Shown here: piece after piece, positions 1 to 9,551 of the stretch
Position numbering within the stretch: the first letter of the stretch is position 1
How the letters are laid out: each line of letters opens with the position of its first letter
NCBI RefSeq assembly: GCF_000621485.1
Contig: NZ_JHYF01000001.1
Coordinates: 372,001 to 436,000 of the forward strand
Direction: 5' to 3'
From: Alkaliphilus transvaalensis ATCC 700919
GTDB lineage: Bacteria > Bacillota > Clostridia > Peptostreptococcales > Natronincolaceae
Length of the DNA stretch: 64,000 nt
Translations under genes and position numbers: made by a program
Notes under the pieces: generated by a model
Database searches by the model: none
The model's input: only the letters and a program-made list of their open reading frames with translations
What the model was told of the DNA's origin: nothing

Positions 1-2057
1 TTGAATCACCAGCTAAAGCAAAGACAATTAAAAAGTTTCTTGGAGCAAATTATGTGGTGAAGGCTTCGATTGGTCATATTATAGATTTGCCAAAGAGTAA
101 ACTAGGGGTAGATGTAGAAGATAATTTTAATCCACAATACATAACAATTCGAGGTAAAGGGCCGGTGCTTAAAGAAATTAGACAAGAAGCTAAAAAAGCC
201 AGTAAAATTCTGTTGGCAACGGACCCCGATAGAGAAGGTGAAGCAATTTCTTGGCATTTAGCCAATGCTTTAAATATATCAGAAGAAACTCCTTGTCGTA
301 TTGAATTTAATGAAATCACTAAAACTGCTATTAAGGCTGCTATAAAGAAACCAAGGGCAATTAATAAAAGTTTAGTTGATGCTCAACAGGCTAGAAGAGT
401 TTTAGACAGGTTGGTAGGTTATAAAATAAGCCCCCTTCTTTGGAGAAATATTAGAAAGGGTTTAAGTGCTGGAAGAGTTCAATCTGTTGCAACTAAGCTG
501 ATTAAAGACCGAGAAGAGGAAATTCAGAACTTTCAACCTGAAGAATATTGGAGCTTAATGCTAGAGGTCGCTAACCAGAAAAAAGAGACCTTTGAAGCAA
601 AATTTTTCAGTGACCATGAAGGCAAGAAGGATATTAATAATAAGGTCGAAGTAGAGGCTATTTTAAATAACATTGCAAATAAGCAGCTATTGATCACCAA
701 TATTAAGAAAAGTGAAAAGAAAAGGAATCCTTATTTACCCTTCATAACTAGTACACTGCAACAAGAAGCCTCTAATAAATTGGGATATTCAACTAAAAAG
801 ACAATGTCAGTGGCACAGCAGCTTTATGAAGGAATTGATCTAGAAAAAGAGGGTACTGTTGGTTTAATTACCTATATGAGAACAGACTCGACAAGGATTT
901 CTGAAGAAGCTAAAGAAAATACTCATAAATTAATCTTAGAAAGATATGGAGACAAGTATCTAGGGCAGGAAACTGCAAAGAAGAAAGAGAAAAAAGATAT
1001 TCAAGATGCCCATGAAGCAATTCGTCCTACTTATGTGGACAAAGACCCAGATTCCATCAAATCATCATTAACTAGAGATCAATATAAACTCTATAAATTA
1101 ATCTGGGAAAGATTTGTTGCCAGTCAAATGGCTCCAGCGCTATTCGATACACTGGCGGTAGAGTTAGAAGTTGAAAAAAATATTTTTAAAGCTTCGGGTT
1201 CAAGATTAAAGTTTGATGGATTTTTAAAGGTTTATACCCATGCCAGCATCTCAGAGGATATCAATCTTCCTTTGTTAGAGGAAGGCGAAAAGGTTCAGGT
1301 GTTAAAAACAATACCAAAACAACATTTTACTCAACCACCACCTAGGTATACTGAAGCTTCCCTTGTTAAAACAATGGAAGAACTGGGTATAGGTAGACCA
1401 AGTACGTATTCTCCGACTATTTCGACAATTCTATCAAGAGGATATGTAGAAAAGGAAGGTAAGAATCTAAAACCTACAGAGTTAGGTTTTATTGTCACAG
1501 AAATTTTAGTTAATTATTTTGGGGAGGTTCTGGATGTCAATTTTACTGCCGACTTAGAAAGACGATTAGACGAAGTAGAAGATGGTGGTCAAGATTGGAG
1601 AGGACTAATTAAATCTTTTTATGATTCCTTTGAAAAAATGTTAGAAATTGCAGACAAGGATATGGAAGAGATTGACTTAGTGGAAGAAAGTGATGAAATT
1701 TGTAAAGTATGTAGTGCAAAAATGTTAATCAAGCATGGGCGCTATGGTAAATTTCTAGCTTGTTCAAATTATCCTGAGTGTACCCACACCGAACCAATTG
1801 TTAATAAGTTAGGGATCAAATGTCCCGATTGTGAAGAAGGAGAAATTATAGAAAGAAGATCAAAAAGAGGACGATTATTTTATGGATGTAGTGGTTTTCC
1901 ATCTTGTCGATTTGTTTCTTGGGATAGGCCAATAGACCGAAAATGTCCAGAATGCAACCATATTTTGGTTCATAAAAAGAACAAAAAGGGCGAAAAAATC
2001 CTTTGTAGCAATAAAGATTGTGAGTTTGAAGAAGTAGTAGAGAATGAAAACAGCTAA
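1..2057 (+). CDS. topA: DNA topoisomerase I, type IA (5' partial)
   Basis: Relaxes negatively supercoiled DNA through a transient 5'-phosphotyrosine break. The reading frame is open from the window edge and begins within the Toprim motif ESPAKAKTIKKFLG, so only the first few codons are missing. The Toprim acidic triad DPDREGE follows, and the active-site tyrosine of TYMRTDSTR is encoded at 873-875. The C-terminus carries three four-cysteine zinc ribbons (CKVC...CSNYPEC, CPDC...CSGFPSC, CPEC...CSNKDC), as expected for a full-length Firmicute enzyme. A GTG at 54 is internal and not the start. In Bacillus topA is separated from codY by trmFO, xerC and clpQY; here codY follows directly. Confidence 0.97.
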   Translation, partial: ESPAKAKTIKKFLGANYVVKASIGHIIDLPKSKLGVDVEDNFNPQYITIRGKGPVLKEIRQEAKKASKILLATDPDREGEAISWHLANALNISEETPCRIEFNEITKTAIKAAIKKPRAINKSLVDAQQARRVLDRLVGYKISPLLWRNIRKGLSAGRVQSVATKLIKDREEEIQNFQPEEYWSLMLEVANQKKETFEAKFFSDHEGKKDINNKVEVEAILNNIANKQLLITNIKKSEKKRNPYLPFITSTLQQEASNKLGYSTKKTMSVAQQLYEGIDLEKEGTVGLITYMRTDSTRISEEAKENTHKLILERYGDKYLGQETAKKKEKKDIQDAHEAIRPTYVDKDPDSIKSSLTRDQYKLYKLIWERFVASQMAPALFDTLAVELEVEKNIFKASGSRLKFDGFLKVYTHASISEDINLPLLEEGEKVQVLKTIPKQHFTQPPPRYTEASLVKTMEELGIGRPSTYSPTISTILSRGYVEKEGKNLKPTELGFIVTEILVNYFGEVLDVNFTADLERRLDEVEDGGQDWRGLIKSFYDSFEKMLEIADKDMEEIDLVEESDEICKVCSAKMLIKHGRYGKFLACSNYPECTHTEPIVNKLGIKCPDCEEGEIIERRSKRGRLFYGCSGFPSCRFVSWDRPIDRKCPECNHILVHKKNKKGEKILCSNKDCEFEEVVENENS

Positions 2058-2360
2058 ATATGCTAAAATAACTATTGAATATAATTTTCATCTGTGTTAA
2101 GATGTCATTTGGGTTTAGTTTATTGTACTTCATAAAGGGTAGATACAGACCTCAAGGTATAGGAAAGTATAAAATTTTCTTTTATAGAAAATGCTATATA
2201 TAAAGAGGAAAATAATTAGAAGTTAGTTCATCTTACATATTCTAGCGAAGAATTTAAAATTAATGAAATATTATAGACTCAGCCTTAAAATAAGTTATTG
2301 TGATAAGAATTTCTAATATTTAGAAAATATTAAAGAAGCGATACAAAAGGAGGAATTAAA
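2058..2360. other. topA-codY intergenic region
   Basis: This A/T-rich stretch has no supportable gene. It holds a palindrome resembling a CodY operator near its 3' end (2310-2326). It also holds an inverted repeat attttc(7)gaaaat at 2174-2192, made of CodY-like half sites at non-canonical spacing. The codY ribosome binding site aaaggagg is just before the start codon. A weak extended -10 (TGCTATATA, 2192-2200) is the only promoter-like element I found. I see no clear terminator after topA. Confidence 0.5.
2310..2326. promoter_or_regulatory. CodY-box-like palindrome upstream of codY
   Basis: TTTCTAATATTTAGAAA is a perfect 17-bp inverted repeat (arms of 7 bp around TAT) ending 34 bp before the codY start. 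Read at 2315-2329, the overlapping 15-mer matches the CodY consensus AATTTTCWGAAAATT at 12 of 15 positions. CodY commonly represses its own gene in Firmicutes, so autoregulation is the natural inference. No binding is shown by the sequence itself. Confidence 0.4.
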
Positions 2361-3140
2361 ATGGCCAGCGCATTATTAGAAAAGACCAGAAGAATAAATA
2401 GAATATTACAAAAATCTGGAGAACAGTCCATATCTTTCAATGAATTATCAAGAATTTTAAGTGAAATCTTAGATGCAAATGTTTACGTAGCTAGCTCAAA
2501 AGGAAAGGTTCTAGGTGTGAGCTTAACAGATGCTTCCGATTGTCCAATTGTTGTTGACGAGAAGTCGGGAGAAAAAAGGTTTCCTGAAGAGTACAACGAG
2601 CAACTATTAAGAATTAATGAAACAAATTCTAATATTACTCAAGACGAATTACTTAAAATCTTTAGATATGATGTTGATAGCTATAATAAGTTAGTGACAA
2701 TTGTACCCATCAACGGAAGTGGACAACGATTAGGAACACTAGTCCTTGCTAGACATGCAAATGAGTTCACCGACGAAGATCTTGTTATGGTAGAGTACAG
2801 TTCAACAGTTGTAGGTCTAGAAATTTTAAGAGCTAAAACTGAAGAAATTGAAGATGAGGCAAGAAAGAAAGCAGTTGTTCAAATGGCAATTGGTACCCTT
2901 TCTTACTCAGAATTAGAGGCAGTTGAACATATATTTAACGAGTTAAATGGAAATGAAGGATTACTTGTAGCAAGTAAAATTGCCGATAGAGTAGGGATTA
3001 CTAGATCAGTAATCGTTAATGCCTTAAGAAAATTTGAAAGTGCTGGAGTAATTGAATCTAGATCATTAGGGATGAAGGGTACTCATATCAAAATTTTAAA
3101 TGATCGATTACTTGAAGAACTAAGAAAAATTAAAAAATAA
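2361..3140 (+). CDS. codY: GTP- and branched-chain-amino-acid-sensing regulator CodY
   Basis: Global repressor of stationary-phase and nutrient-adaptation genes, active when GTP and isoleucine are plentiful. The 259-aa product has the family length. It opens with the typical CodY N-terminus ([14 protein letters not shown]), followed by a GAF domain (about residues 1-150), a helical linker and a C-terminal winged helix-turn-helix (about 200-255, [20 protein letters not shown]). The ATG is preceded by aaaggagg at good spacing. It sits just upstream of the fla/che cluster, as in Bacillus, but its own terminator at 3154-3189 separates the two. Confidence 0.97.
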   Translation: MASALLEKTRRINRILQKSGEQSISFNELSRILSEILDANVYVASSKGKVLGVSLTDASDCPIVVDEKSGEKRFPEEYNEQLLRINETNSNITQDELLKIFRYDVDSYNKLVTIVPINGSGQRLGTLVLARHANEFTDEDLVMVEYSSTVVGLEILRAKTEEIEDEARKKAVVQMAIGTLSYSELEAVEHIFNELNGNEGLLVASKIADRVGITRSVIVNALRKFESAGVIESRSLGMKGTHIKILNDRLLEELRKIKK

Positions 3141-3153
3141 TATCTAAGCAACT

Positions 3154-3189
3154 AAAAAGGTGCTACCTGAAAAGGAAGCACCTTTTTTT
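3154..3189 (+). terminator. Rho-independent terminator after codY
   Basis: The inverted repeat aaaaggtgct...agcacctttt (10-bp stem, about 12-nt loop) runs into seven Ts, 14 nt after the codY stop. This is a textbook intrinsic terminator. Confidence 0.85.
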
Positions 3190-3677
3190 ATATATATACA
3201 CTCTAAGTTATATATATAAAAATGTAATTCTTTGACAAATATGAAACAAAAATTGCTTAAATGCTGTAATAATTAGCAGTTTTATCCCAATGTAAATAAT
3301 GGTATAGTTAAATTTTAATACTTCAATGGTAGCTATTTAGTGCAAGATGGTTTATAATAATAATTACAAAATACGACATTTTTCTCAGAAATTAAATAGC
3401 CTACATAACTGTTAATGAATGGGGTTGAAATAGGAAAGTGTAAAAAGAAATGTTGGAATTTAAAGATAATTCTAGCTTTTGTAATGGGCTAGGTAATTAG
3501 TCCCTTTTGTAGAAAAAACGAAAAAAAAAGCAGGAGAATAGAGAAATTTATCCAATAGTTATTATGTGATTAAATATAAATACGATAATACGTGTTTTTT
3601 TAGGGATACATGACGATATTTATTTTATCTTGTCGAATGTTCCTTTACTATAGAAGTAAAATTAGGGAGGTAAATAT
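3190..3677. other. codY-flgB intergenic region, presumed fla/che promoter region
   Basis: Nearly 490 bp without a supportable gene precedes the flagellar cluster. It is very A/T rich, with long A-tracts at about 3512-3529 that could bend DNA. Promoter candidates are an extended -10 TGGTATAGT at 3300-3308 with a poor -35, TATAAT at 3353-3358 with a poor -35, and a perfect TTGACA at 3232-3237 without a good -10. I looked for a SigD-type site (TAAA, about 15 nt, CCGATA-like) and found none convincing. The ribosome binding site agggaggt precedes flgB. Confidence 0.45.
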
Positions 3678-4076
3678 ATGTATAATCAAGTTAATCTACT
3701 AACCAATGCCCTTAACGCATCTTGGAAACGTAATGAAGTAATTGCTAATAATATCGCTAATGCAAATACCCCGAATTTTAAACGATCAGATGTAGAGTTT
3801 GAAAAATTACTAGAGGGATATCTAAAAGGTAATAAGTTAGCAGGGGATCGAACCCATCAGAATCATATTCCAATTGGTATGAAATCTCTTGATGAAGTTC
3901 GACACAGAGTGGTTAAAAATGACAGTTTTAGCACCCGACTAGATGGGAATAACGTAGATGTAGATGTGGAAATGGCAGAGATGGCAAAAAACACAATTAC
4001 ATTTAATACCTTATCTACCCAATTAAATAATCATTTTGCAAGACTAAAAATAGCAATTAATGAAGGGAAGAGATAG
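3678..4076 (+). CDS. flgB: flagellar basal-body rod protein FlgB
   Basis: Forms the proximal rod of the flagellar basal body, exported by the flagellar type III apparatus. The 132-aa protein has the rod-family signature NNIANANTPNFKR near residues 25-37 and a C-terminal heptad region typical of FlgB/FlgC. An agggaggt ribosome binding site sets the start. It is the first gene of the cluster and is separated from flgC by only 3 nt. Confidence 0.97.
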   Translation: MYNQVNLLTNALNASWKRNEVIANNIANANTPNFKRSDVEFEKLLEGYLKGNKLAGDRTHQNHIPIGMKSLDEVRHRVVKNDSFSTRLDGNNVDVDVEMAEMAKNTITFNTLSTQLNNHFARLKIAINEGKR

Positions 4077-4079
4077 ATT

Positions 4080-4523
4080 ATGTCATTATTTAATTCAATT
4101 AATGTTAGTGCTACAGGATTAACCGCAGAAAGGTTAAGATTAGATACCATCTCGAAAAATATTGCTAATGCCAATACGACTAGAACAAGCAATGGAGGAC
4201 CCTATAGAAGACAGGTTGTTGTTTTTAAAAACAAAGATGACCATGGCCCTTTCTCACAACACTTAAATAGAGCTAATGGAAATCAACCTAAAATGAACGG
4301 GGTTGAAGTAGTAGGAATCAAAAACGACGCTTCTCCATTTAAAATGGTATACGAACCAGGACACCCTGATGCAGATGAAAATGGCTATGTTGAAATGCCA
4401 AATGTAGATGTTATTACAGAAATGGCTAATATGATTTCTGCTTCGAGGGGATATGAAGCTAATATTACAGCATTAAATACGACTAAAAGCATGGCTATGA
4501 AGGCCTTGGAATTAGGAAGATAG
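4080..4523 (+). CDS. flgC: flagellar basal-body rod protein FlgC
   Basis: Proximal rod subunit partnering FlgB. The 147-aa protein has the N-terminal rod motif (SKNIANANTTRT) and the conserved C-terminal FlgC region (MANMISASRGYEANITALN). It lies between flgB and fliE with very short spacers, so translation is probably coupled. Its length is normal for the family. Confidence 0.97.
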   Translation: MSLFNSINVSATGLTAERLRLDTISKNIANANTTRTSNGGPYRRQVVVFKNKDDHGPFSQHLNRANGNQPKMNGVEVVGIKNDASPFKMVYEPGHPDADENGYVEMPNVDVITEMANMISASRGYEANITALNTTKSMAMKALELGR

Positions 4524-4533
4524 TGGAGGAATA

Positions 4534-4845
4534 ATGATGAAGATAAATCCGAATATAATAAATAGTCAAGTACATAGCGTTAAGGGGTTAGGTCTTTTTG
4601 ATTCTGAGTCCCAAAAAGTTACAGGTGGCTCCTTTCAGGATCTACTTACGGGAGCAATCAATAACTTAAATCAACTTGAAAAGGCAAGTGAAACATACTC
4701 ATTAAAACTTGCTTCAGGCGATTTGGAAAACATTCACGAAGCAATGATAGCAGCCCAGAAGGCTGACATCTCATTACAATATATGGTGCAAATTAGAAAC
4801 AAAGTATTAGATGCCTATCGTGAAATTACAAGAATGCAGATTTAA
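4534..4845 (+). CDS. fliE: flagellar hook-basal body complex protein FliE
   Basis: FliE joins the MS ring to the rod and is one of the first substrates exported. The 103-aa protein shows the family pattern: a variable N-terminus, then SFQDLLTGAINNLNQLE, and a conserved C-terminal half (AMIAAQKADISLQYMVQIRNK). Two consecutive ATGs (4534 and 4537) follow a gtggagga ribosome binding site, so the exact start may be one codon later. Confidence 0.96.
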   Translation: MMKINPNIINSQVHSVKGLGLFDSESQKVTGGSFQDLLTGAINNLNQLEKASETYSLKLASGDLENIHEAMIAAQKADISLQYMVQIRNKVLDAYREITRMQI

Positions 4846-4870
4846 TTTATAGCAGAGATGGGGTGATTCA

Positions 4871-6412
4871 ATGGCGGAGGCATTTGGAAAGGTCGGTGGG
4901 CAATTTACTGAGTACTTTCAAAGTTTAGAAAAGAAACAGAAAATTAAGATTGGACTATCGGCACTATTTATTCTAGTTACATTTACAGGACTAATTTTAT
5001 ACTTTACTAAAACAGACTATGTTGTTCTCTACAATAATTTAGAAGCTAGGCAATCGGGGGATGTATTAAATGTTTTAGAATCTAGCAATATTAAGGCAAA
5101 GTTTGGTGAAAACAGCAGCACCATTTTAGTTGCAAAGGAAGATTTAAACCGTGCTCAGGTAGTCGTAGCCACTCAAGGGCTACCATCAGCAAGATTTACG
5201 TATGAAGATGCCTTCTCAAACTCCTTTATGATGACTAGTGAAGAGCGATCTCAAAGATTTTTAGTGGCTCAACAAAATCACTTAGCTCAAACATTAGAAG
5301 AAATGCCTGGGGTTAGAAGAGCAGTAGTTTTATTAACAGTACCAGAGAAAAGCGGCTTTGTATTTAGTGGTAATGATAGCTCTTCGAAGGCTGCAGTTTG
5401 GTTAGATTTCGAAACTTTTTCTACGGTAGATGCTAAAAGTATCAATGGAATGGCAACTTTAGTTGCAAATTCAGTTGAAGGTTTAGAAATAGATAATGTA
5501 ACAATTCATGGCAGTGATGGTCGTGTTTTAAATTCTCAAAGACACGAAGGCGATACCTTCGATGTATCAGACCAAATAGCCCTTAATCAAGTAGTATCAA
5601 AAGAGCTGGAAGATAGTATTTATGACTTTCTATCAACCGTATACGGATACGGAAACATAGCAGTTAAGGCTAGTGTACGTTTGGACTTTGATAGTGAAGT
5701 AACAGAAATTAAAGAGTTTTCACCACCTATTGAGGGAGAGACCACTGGTATCATAAGAAGTATGCAAAGACTACATAGTACTGCAGTTAATCAGAGTGTA
5801 GGTGGTGTTCCAGGAACCGACACCAATGGAGAAATACCTCAATATGTTGAAGCAGAAGAAACAGAGTCAAGGTATGAAGAAGCAAATGAGACGATTAATT
5901 ATGAAATTAATGAACTACGTAGAAAAATTGTTAAAGCAGAGGGGCAAGTTAAAGATATTACTGTAGCAGTTTTTGTTAACAGTAGAAGTTTAAGCAATGG
6001 TGAATTGTCGGATGAAGAAAGAAGAGATCTACAAAATATTATATCTGCTGCTGCAGGGTTAGATACAAGAGTTGTTCAAGTTGGTGTACAAGAATTTAAT
6101 AACTCATTAGAAGATCAATTAAGAACGGCTTTAGAGACTGTTGACGGATCAGGAGCTAGTAGAATACCACTATGGTTATTAGGATTAATTGCTACTTTAG
6201 TTATTGCGGGTGTGTTTTTAGCAGTAACTCAGCTTAAGAAACGAAATAAAGTGGAATTACCACCAGTAAAGGAAATTATTCCACAGGAAGAGTTAGAAGA
6301 AATTGATTTAGAACTTTCGGGTTCTCAAGCAAAGCAACAAATTGAAAAGTTAGTTAACAAAAATCCTGAGGCTGTAGCGCAGTTGCTAAGAAACTGGTTA
6401 AGCGAAGAGTAG
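4871..6412 (+). CDS. fliF: flagellar MS-ring protein FliF
   Basis: Builds the membrane-embedded MS ring, the foundation of the basal body. The 513-aa protein has transmembrane helices near residues 25-45 and 433-455 flanking the periplasmic YscJ/FliF ring-building region. An acidic C-terminal tail (about 470-513) is the expected FliG-binding segment. An agatggggtga ribosome binding site precedes the ATG. Family length is about 500-560 aa, so it appears intact. Confidence 0.97.
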   Translation: MAEAFGKVGGQFTEYFQSLEKKQKIKIGLSALFILVTFTGLILYFTKTDYVVLYNNLEARQSGDVLNVLESSNIKAKFGENSSTILVAKEDLNRAQVVVATQGLPSARFTYEDAFSNSFMMTSEERSQRFLVAQQNHLAQTLEEMPGVRRAVVLLTVPEKSGFVFSGNDSSSKAAVWLDFETFSTVDAKSINGMATLVANSVEGLEIDNVTIHGSDGRVLNSQRHEGDTFDVSDQIALNQVVSKELEDSIYDFLSTVYGYGNIAVKASVRLDFDSEVTEIKEFSPPIEGETTGIIRSMQRLHSTAVNQSVGGVPGTDTNGEIPQYVEAEETESRYEEANETINYEINELRRKIVKAEGQVKDITVAVFVNSRSLSNGELSDEERRDLQNIISAAAGLDTRVVQVGVQEFNNSLEDQLRTALETVDGSGASRIPLWLLGLIATLVIAGVFLAVTQLKKRNKVELPPVKEIIPQEELEEIDLELSGSQAKQQIEKLVNKNPEAVAQLLRNWLSEE

Positions 6413-6422
6413 AGGTGAAAGG

Positions 6423-7442
6423 ATGTCTAGGAAACCATCAAAAACAGAAATGACTGGGAAGGAAAAGGCTGCTGTTTTATTAATCAGCCTTGGTCCAGAG
6501 TTTTCTGCACAGATATTTAAACACTTAAATGATGAAGAAATTGAAGAACTAACGTTGGAAATCGCAAATATGAGAAAGGTTTCCCCAGCAGAAAAGGAAA
6601 AGATACTATCTGAGTTTTATGAGGTCTGCATTGCTCAAGAGTATATTTCAGAAGGTGGTATTAACTACGCTAAAGATGTATTAGAAAAAGCTTTAGGCTC
6701 TCAAAAAGCAATGGATATTATTAACAAATTAACTGCTTCGCTACAAGTGAAGCCCTTCGATTTTGCTAGAAAGGCAGATCCAAGTCAATTGCTGAATTTT
6801 ATCCAAAATGAGCATCCTCAGACGATTGCACTTATATTATCTTATTTACCTTCTGCCCAATCTGCTCAAATTCTTTCGGCCCTGCCACAGGCTAAACAAT
6901 CTGAGGTAGCCCAAAGAATTGCAGTGATGGATCGTACCTCACCTGAAATCATTAAAGAGGTTGAAATGGTTCTTGAACGTAAATTATCTTCATTGGTAAG
7001 TCAAGACTATACATCTGCTGGAGGCATTCAATCTATTGTTGACATTCTGAATGCAGTTGATCGAGGTACAGAGAAGAATATTATGGATACATTAGAGATT
7101 CAAGATGCTGAATTAGCTGAGGAAATTCGTAAAAGAATGTTCGTATTCGAAGACATCATTAGTCTTGATAGTACATCAATTCAAAGATTTATTAGAGAAA
7201 TTGATAATAAGGACCTGGCTGTTGCATTAAAAGGTGCTACAGAGGAAGTATCTGGTGTTATTTACTCTAACATGTCTAAGCGTATGGCTGAAATGATCAA
7301 AGAGGATATGGATTTCATGGGTCCAGTAAGATTAAGGGATGTAGAAGAGGCTCAACAAAAAATTGTTAACATTATAAGAAAACTAGAAGAAGCTGGTGAA
7401 ATTATTATTGCCCGTGGTGGAGGAGATGAGATAGTTGTCTAA
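6423..7442 (+). CDS. fliG: flagellar motor switch protein FliG
   Basis: Rotor protein that contacts the stator and sets torque and direction. The 339-aa protein shows the N-terminal FliF-binding domain, the middle-domain motif NEHPQTIALILSYL (about residues 128-141) and the C-terminal torque domain containing MFVFEDI. It starts 10 nt after fliF and its last 8 nt overlap fliH, indicating translational coupling. Confidence 0.97.
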   Translation: MSRKPSKTEMTGKEKAAVLLISLGPEFSAQIFKHLNDEEIEELTLEIANMRKVSPAEKEKILSEFYEVCIAQEYISEGGINYAKDVLEKALGSQKAMDIINKLTASLQVKPFDFARKADPSQLLNFIQNEHPQTIALILSYLPSAQSAQILSALPQAKQSEVAQRIAVMDRTSPEIIKEVEMVLERKLSSLVSQDYTSAGGIQSIVDILNAVDRGTEKNIMDTLEIQDAELAEEIRKRMFVFEDIISLDSTSIQRFIREIDNKDLAVALKGATEEVSGVIYSNMSKRMAEMIKEDMDFMGPVRLRDVEEAQQKIVNIIRKLEEAGEIIIARGGGDEIVV

Positions 7443-8211
7443 ACCAAGAGTATTTAAGTCCACCAATATCGTAATAGGTGAAAAAAAAGAAATTAGTTTG
7501 GCAGAGCTTGAAAACCTCATTAAATTGAAACAAGAAGAATTTCAGAAGATTGAGGAAGAACCACAAGAAGAACTAAACCTTGAAGAGATTTCTCAGCAGG
7601 CTGAGGCCCTTCTAACAGAGGCCCAAGAAGAAAGCACAAGAATAGTTGAGGCAGCTAATGAAGAAGCACAGTTAATTCTTCAAGAAGCCTACAATGATAG
7701 TCAAGGAATCTTTGAAAAGGCTAAAAGAGATGGTTACGAAGCTGGACTAATAGAGGGTAATAATAAAGGTTACCAAGAAGTTGAAAAGATTATTCAAGAA
7801 GCATGCGAGATTAAACAGCAGGCAATTCTTGATAAAGAAGCCATGGCAAAAGAGATGGAAAAAGAGATTATTCAACTGGTAATCAGTACTGTAAGAAAAG
7901 TTATTGACCACGAAGTAAAAGAAGACCAAGAGTTACTTCTTAATCTAATTAAGGAGGGGCTTAAGAAATCAACCTTTTCCGAGTCCCTTATCATTAGAGT
8001 AAGTGAAGTAGATTATGACTTGGTCAACTCAGCTAAAAATAAAATATACATGATGACTGATGGGATAGAAAAGCTTGAAATAAAATGCGAACCATCAATG
8101 GAAGCAGGAAGTGTATTAATTGATACTGTATCAGGCACCATTGATTCTAGCATTGAGACCCAAATAAAAACCGTTGAAAAACTCTTTTATGAGCTTTTGC
8201 AAAGTGAGTGA
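7435..8211 (+). CDS. fliH: flagellar assembly protein FliH
   Basis: Negative regulator and peripheral-stalk partner of the export ATPase FliI. The 258-aa product is acidic, with a long Glu/Gln-rich coiled coil (about residues 30-120) and a C-terminal domain matching the FliH/V-ATPase E-subunit type. The start is TTG at 7435, overlapping the end of fliG, with ggagg at 7419-7423 inside fliG as the likely ribosome binding site. The assignment rests partly on position between fliG and fliI. Confidence 0.92.
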   Translation: MSKPRVFKSTNIVIGEKKEISLAELENLIKLKQEEFQKIEEEPQEELNLEEISQQAEALLTEAQEESTRIVEAANEEAQLILQEAYNDSQGIFEKAKRDGYEAGLIEGNNKGYQEVEKIIQEACEIKQQAILDKEAMAKEMEKEIIQLVISTVRKVIDHEVKEDQELLLNLIKEGLKKSTFSESLIIRVSEVDYDLVNSAKNKIYMMTDGIEKLEIKCEPSMEAGSVLIDTVSGTIDSSIETQIKTVEKLFYELLQSE

Positions 8212-8216
8212 GAAGA

Positions 8217-9533
8217 ATGAAAAGTATACCATTAAATAAATATAATGAGTCTCTACTAGAGGCGGATTTAATTAAATATACCGGTAGGGTTTCTCAAGTT
8301 ATTGGTCTAACAATTGAATCTAAGGGTCCTGCTGTTAAAATGGGGGAAGTCTGTATCATATATACCTTAAAAGGGACGACTCCAGTTTTAGCAGAGGTAG
8401 TTGGGTTTAAGGAAAAAAATGTACTACTAATGCCCCTAGGTGAGATGGAGGGAATTGGTCCTGGTAGTAAAGTTGAGGCCACAGGAACTTCTTTAGAAGT
8501 CAAAGTTGGAGAAGCCCTCTTAGGTAGGGTATTAGATGGGTTAGGTAACCCCATCGATGGGAAGGGAACCATCACTACAAATAAAACTTATCCTGTAATG
8601 GGATTACCCCCTAACCCTTTAGCCCGTACAAAAATTAGAGAACCTTTATCTCTAGGTGTTAGATCAATAGATGGTCTTCTAACCTGCGGTAACGGACAAA
8701 GAATCGGTATTTTCGCAGGAAGTGGAGTTGGTAAAAGTACCTTGCTGGGGATGATTGCAAGAAATACCCAGGCTGATGTAAATGTTATCGCCCTTATTGG
8801 CGAGCGGGGTAGAGAAGTTGGCGAATTTATTGACAATGACCTACAAGAAGAAGGTTTGAGAAGGTCAGTTGTTATTGTTGCAACGTCAGATCAGCCACCC
8901 TTAGTAAGAATGAAGGGGGCCCTACTTGCTACATCTATAGCCGAGTATTTTAGAGATCAAGGAAAGAATGTAATGTTATTGATGGACTCCTTAACCAGGT
9001 TTTCTATGGCCCAAAGGGAGGTTGGTTTAGCAATAGGAGAACCACCTGTAACTAAGGGATATACTCCTTCGGTATTTGCAATATTACCAAGATTATTAGA
9101 GCGGTCTGGAACCTCCGATAAAGGATCAATTACAGGACTGTACACTGTATTAGTTGATGGGGATGATATGAATGAACCAATAGCTGATGCGGTAAGAGGC
9201 ATCCTGGATGGACACATTGTATTATCAAGAAAAATAGCAAATAAAAATCATTATCCAGCTATTGATATATTAGCCAGTATTAGCCGTGTTATGGCTAATA
9301 TTGTGGAAGAAGAACATCAATTAATTGCAAATAGAATCAAAGAATTAATGTCTATTTATAGAGAGTCTGAAGATTTAATTAACATTGGCGCCTATGTAAG
9401 GGGGACAAACCCAAAACTAGATTACGCCATAAGTCAAATAGAGAAAATTAATAGTTTTCTAAAGCAAAGAACCCACGAGAAAACTTCTTTTGAAACAACC
9501 TTAGAAAACTTGAAGACACTTTTAGATGATTAA
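8217..9533 (+). CDS. fliI: flagellum-specific ATPase FliI
   Basis: Hexameric ATPase that energises and primes flagellar type III export, homologous to F1 beta. The Walker A motif FAGSGVGKSTL lies near residue 165 and the Walker B/sensor segment MLLMDSLTRFSMAQRE follows. I place the start at ATG 8217 (MKSIPLNKY), 438 aa. An upstream in-frame GTG at 8208 would add three residues and overlap fliH by 4 nt. Neither has a strong ribosome binding site, consistent with coupling to fliH. Confidence 0.96.
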   Translation: MKSIPLNKYNESLLEADLIKYTGRVSQVIGLTIESKGPAVKMGEVCIIYTLKGTTPVLAEVVGFKEKNVLLMPLGEMEGIGPGSKVEATGTSLEVKVGEALLGRVLDGLGNPIDGKGTITTNKTYPVMGLPPNPLARTKIREPLSLGVRSIDGLLTCGNGQRIGIFAGSGVGKSTLLGMIARNTQADVNVIALIGERGREVGEFIDNDLQEEGLRRSVVIVATSDQPPLVRMKGALLATSIAEYFRDQGKNVMLLMDSLTRFSMAQREVGLAIGEPPVTKGYTPSVFAILPRLLERSGTSDKGSITGLYTVLVDGDDMNEPIADAVRGILDGHIVLSRKIANKNHYPAIDILASISRVMANIVEEEHQLIANRIKELMSIYRESEDLINIGAYVRGTNPKLDYAISQIEKINSFLKQRTHEKTSFETTLENLKTLLDD

Positions 9534-9551
9534 TTTTAAGGAGGTAACAAA

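Noticed and set aside
3232-3260. TTGACA upstream of flgB as a sigma-A promoter
   Set aside because: No acceptable -10 occurs at 16-18 bp spacing.
3330-3406. Inverted repeat gtagctattta / taaatagcctac
   Set aside because: The arms differ by one inserted base and are about 65 bp apart in A/T-rich sequence, so chance is likely.
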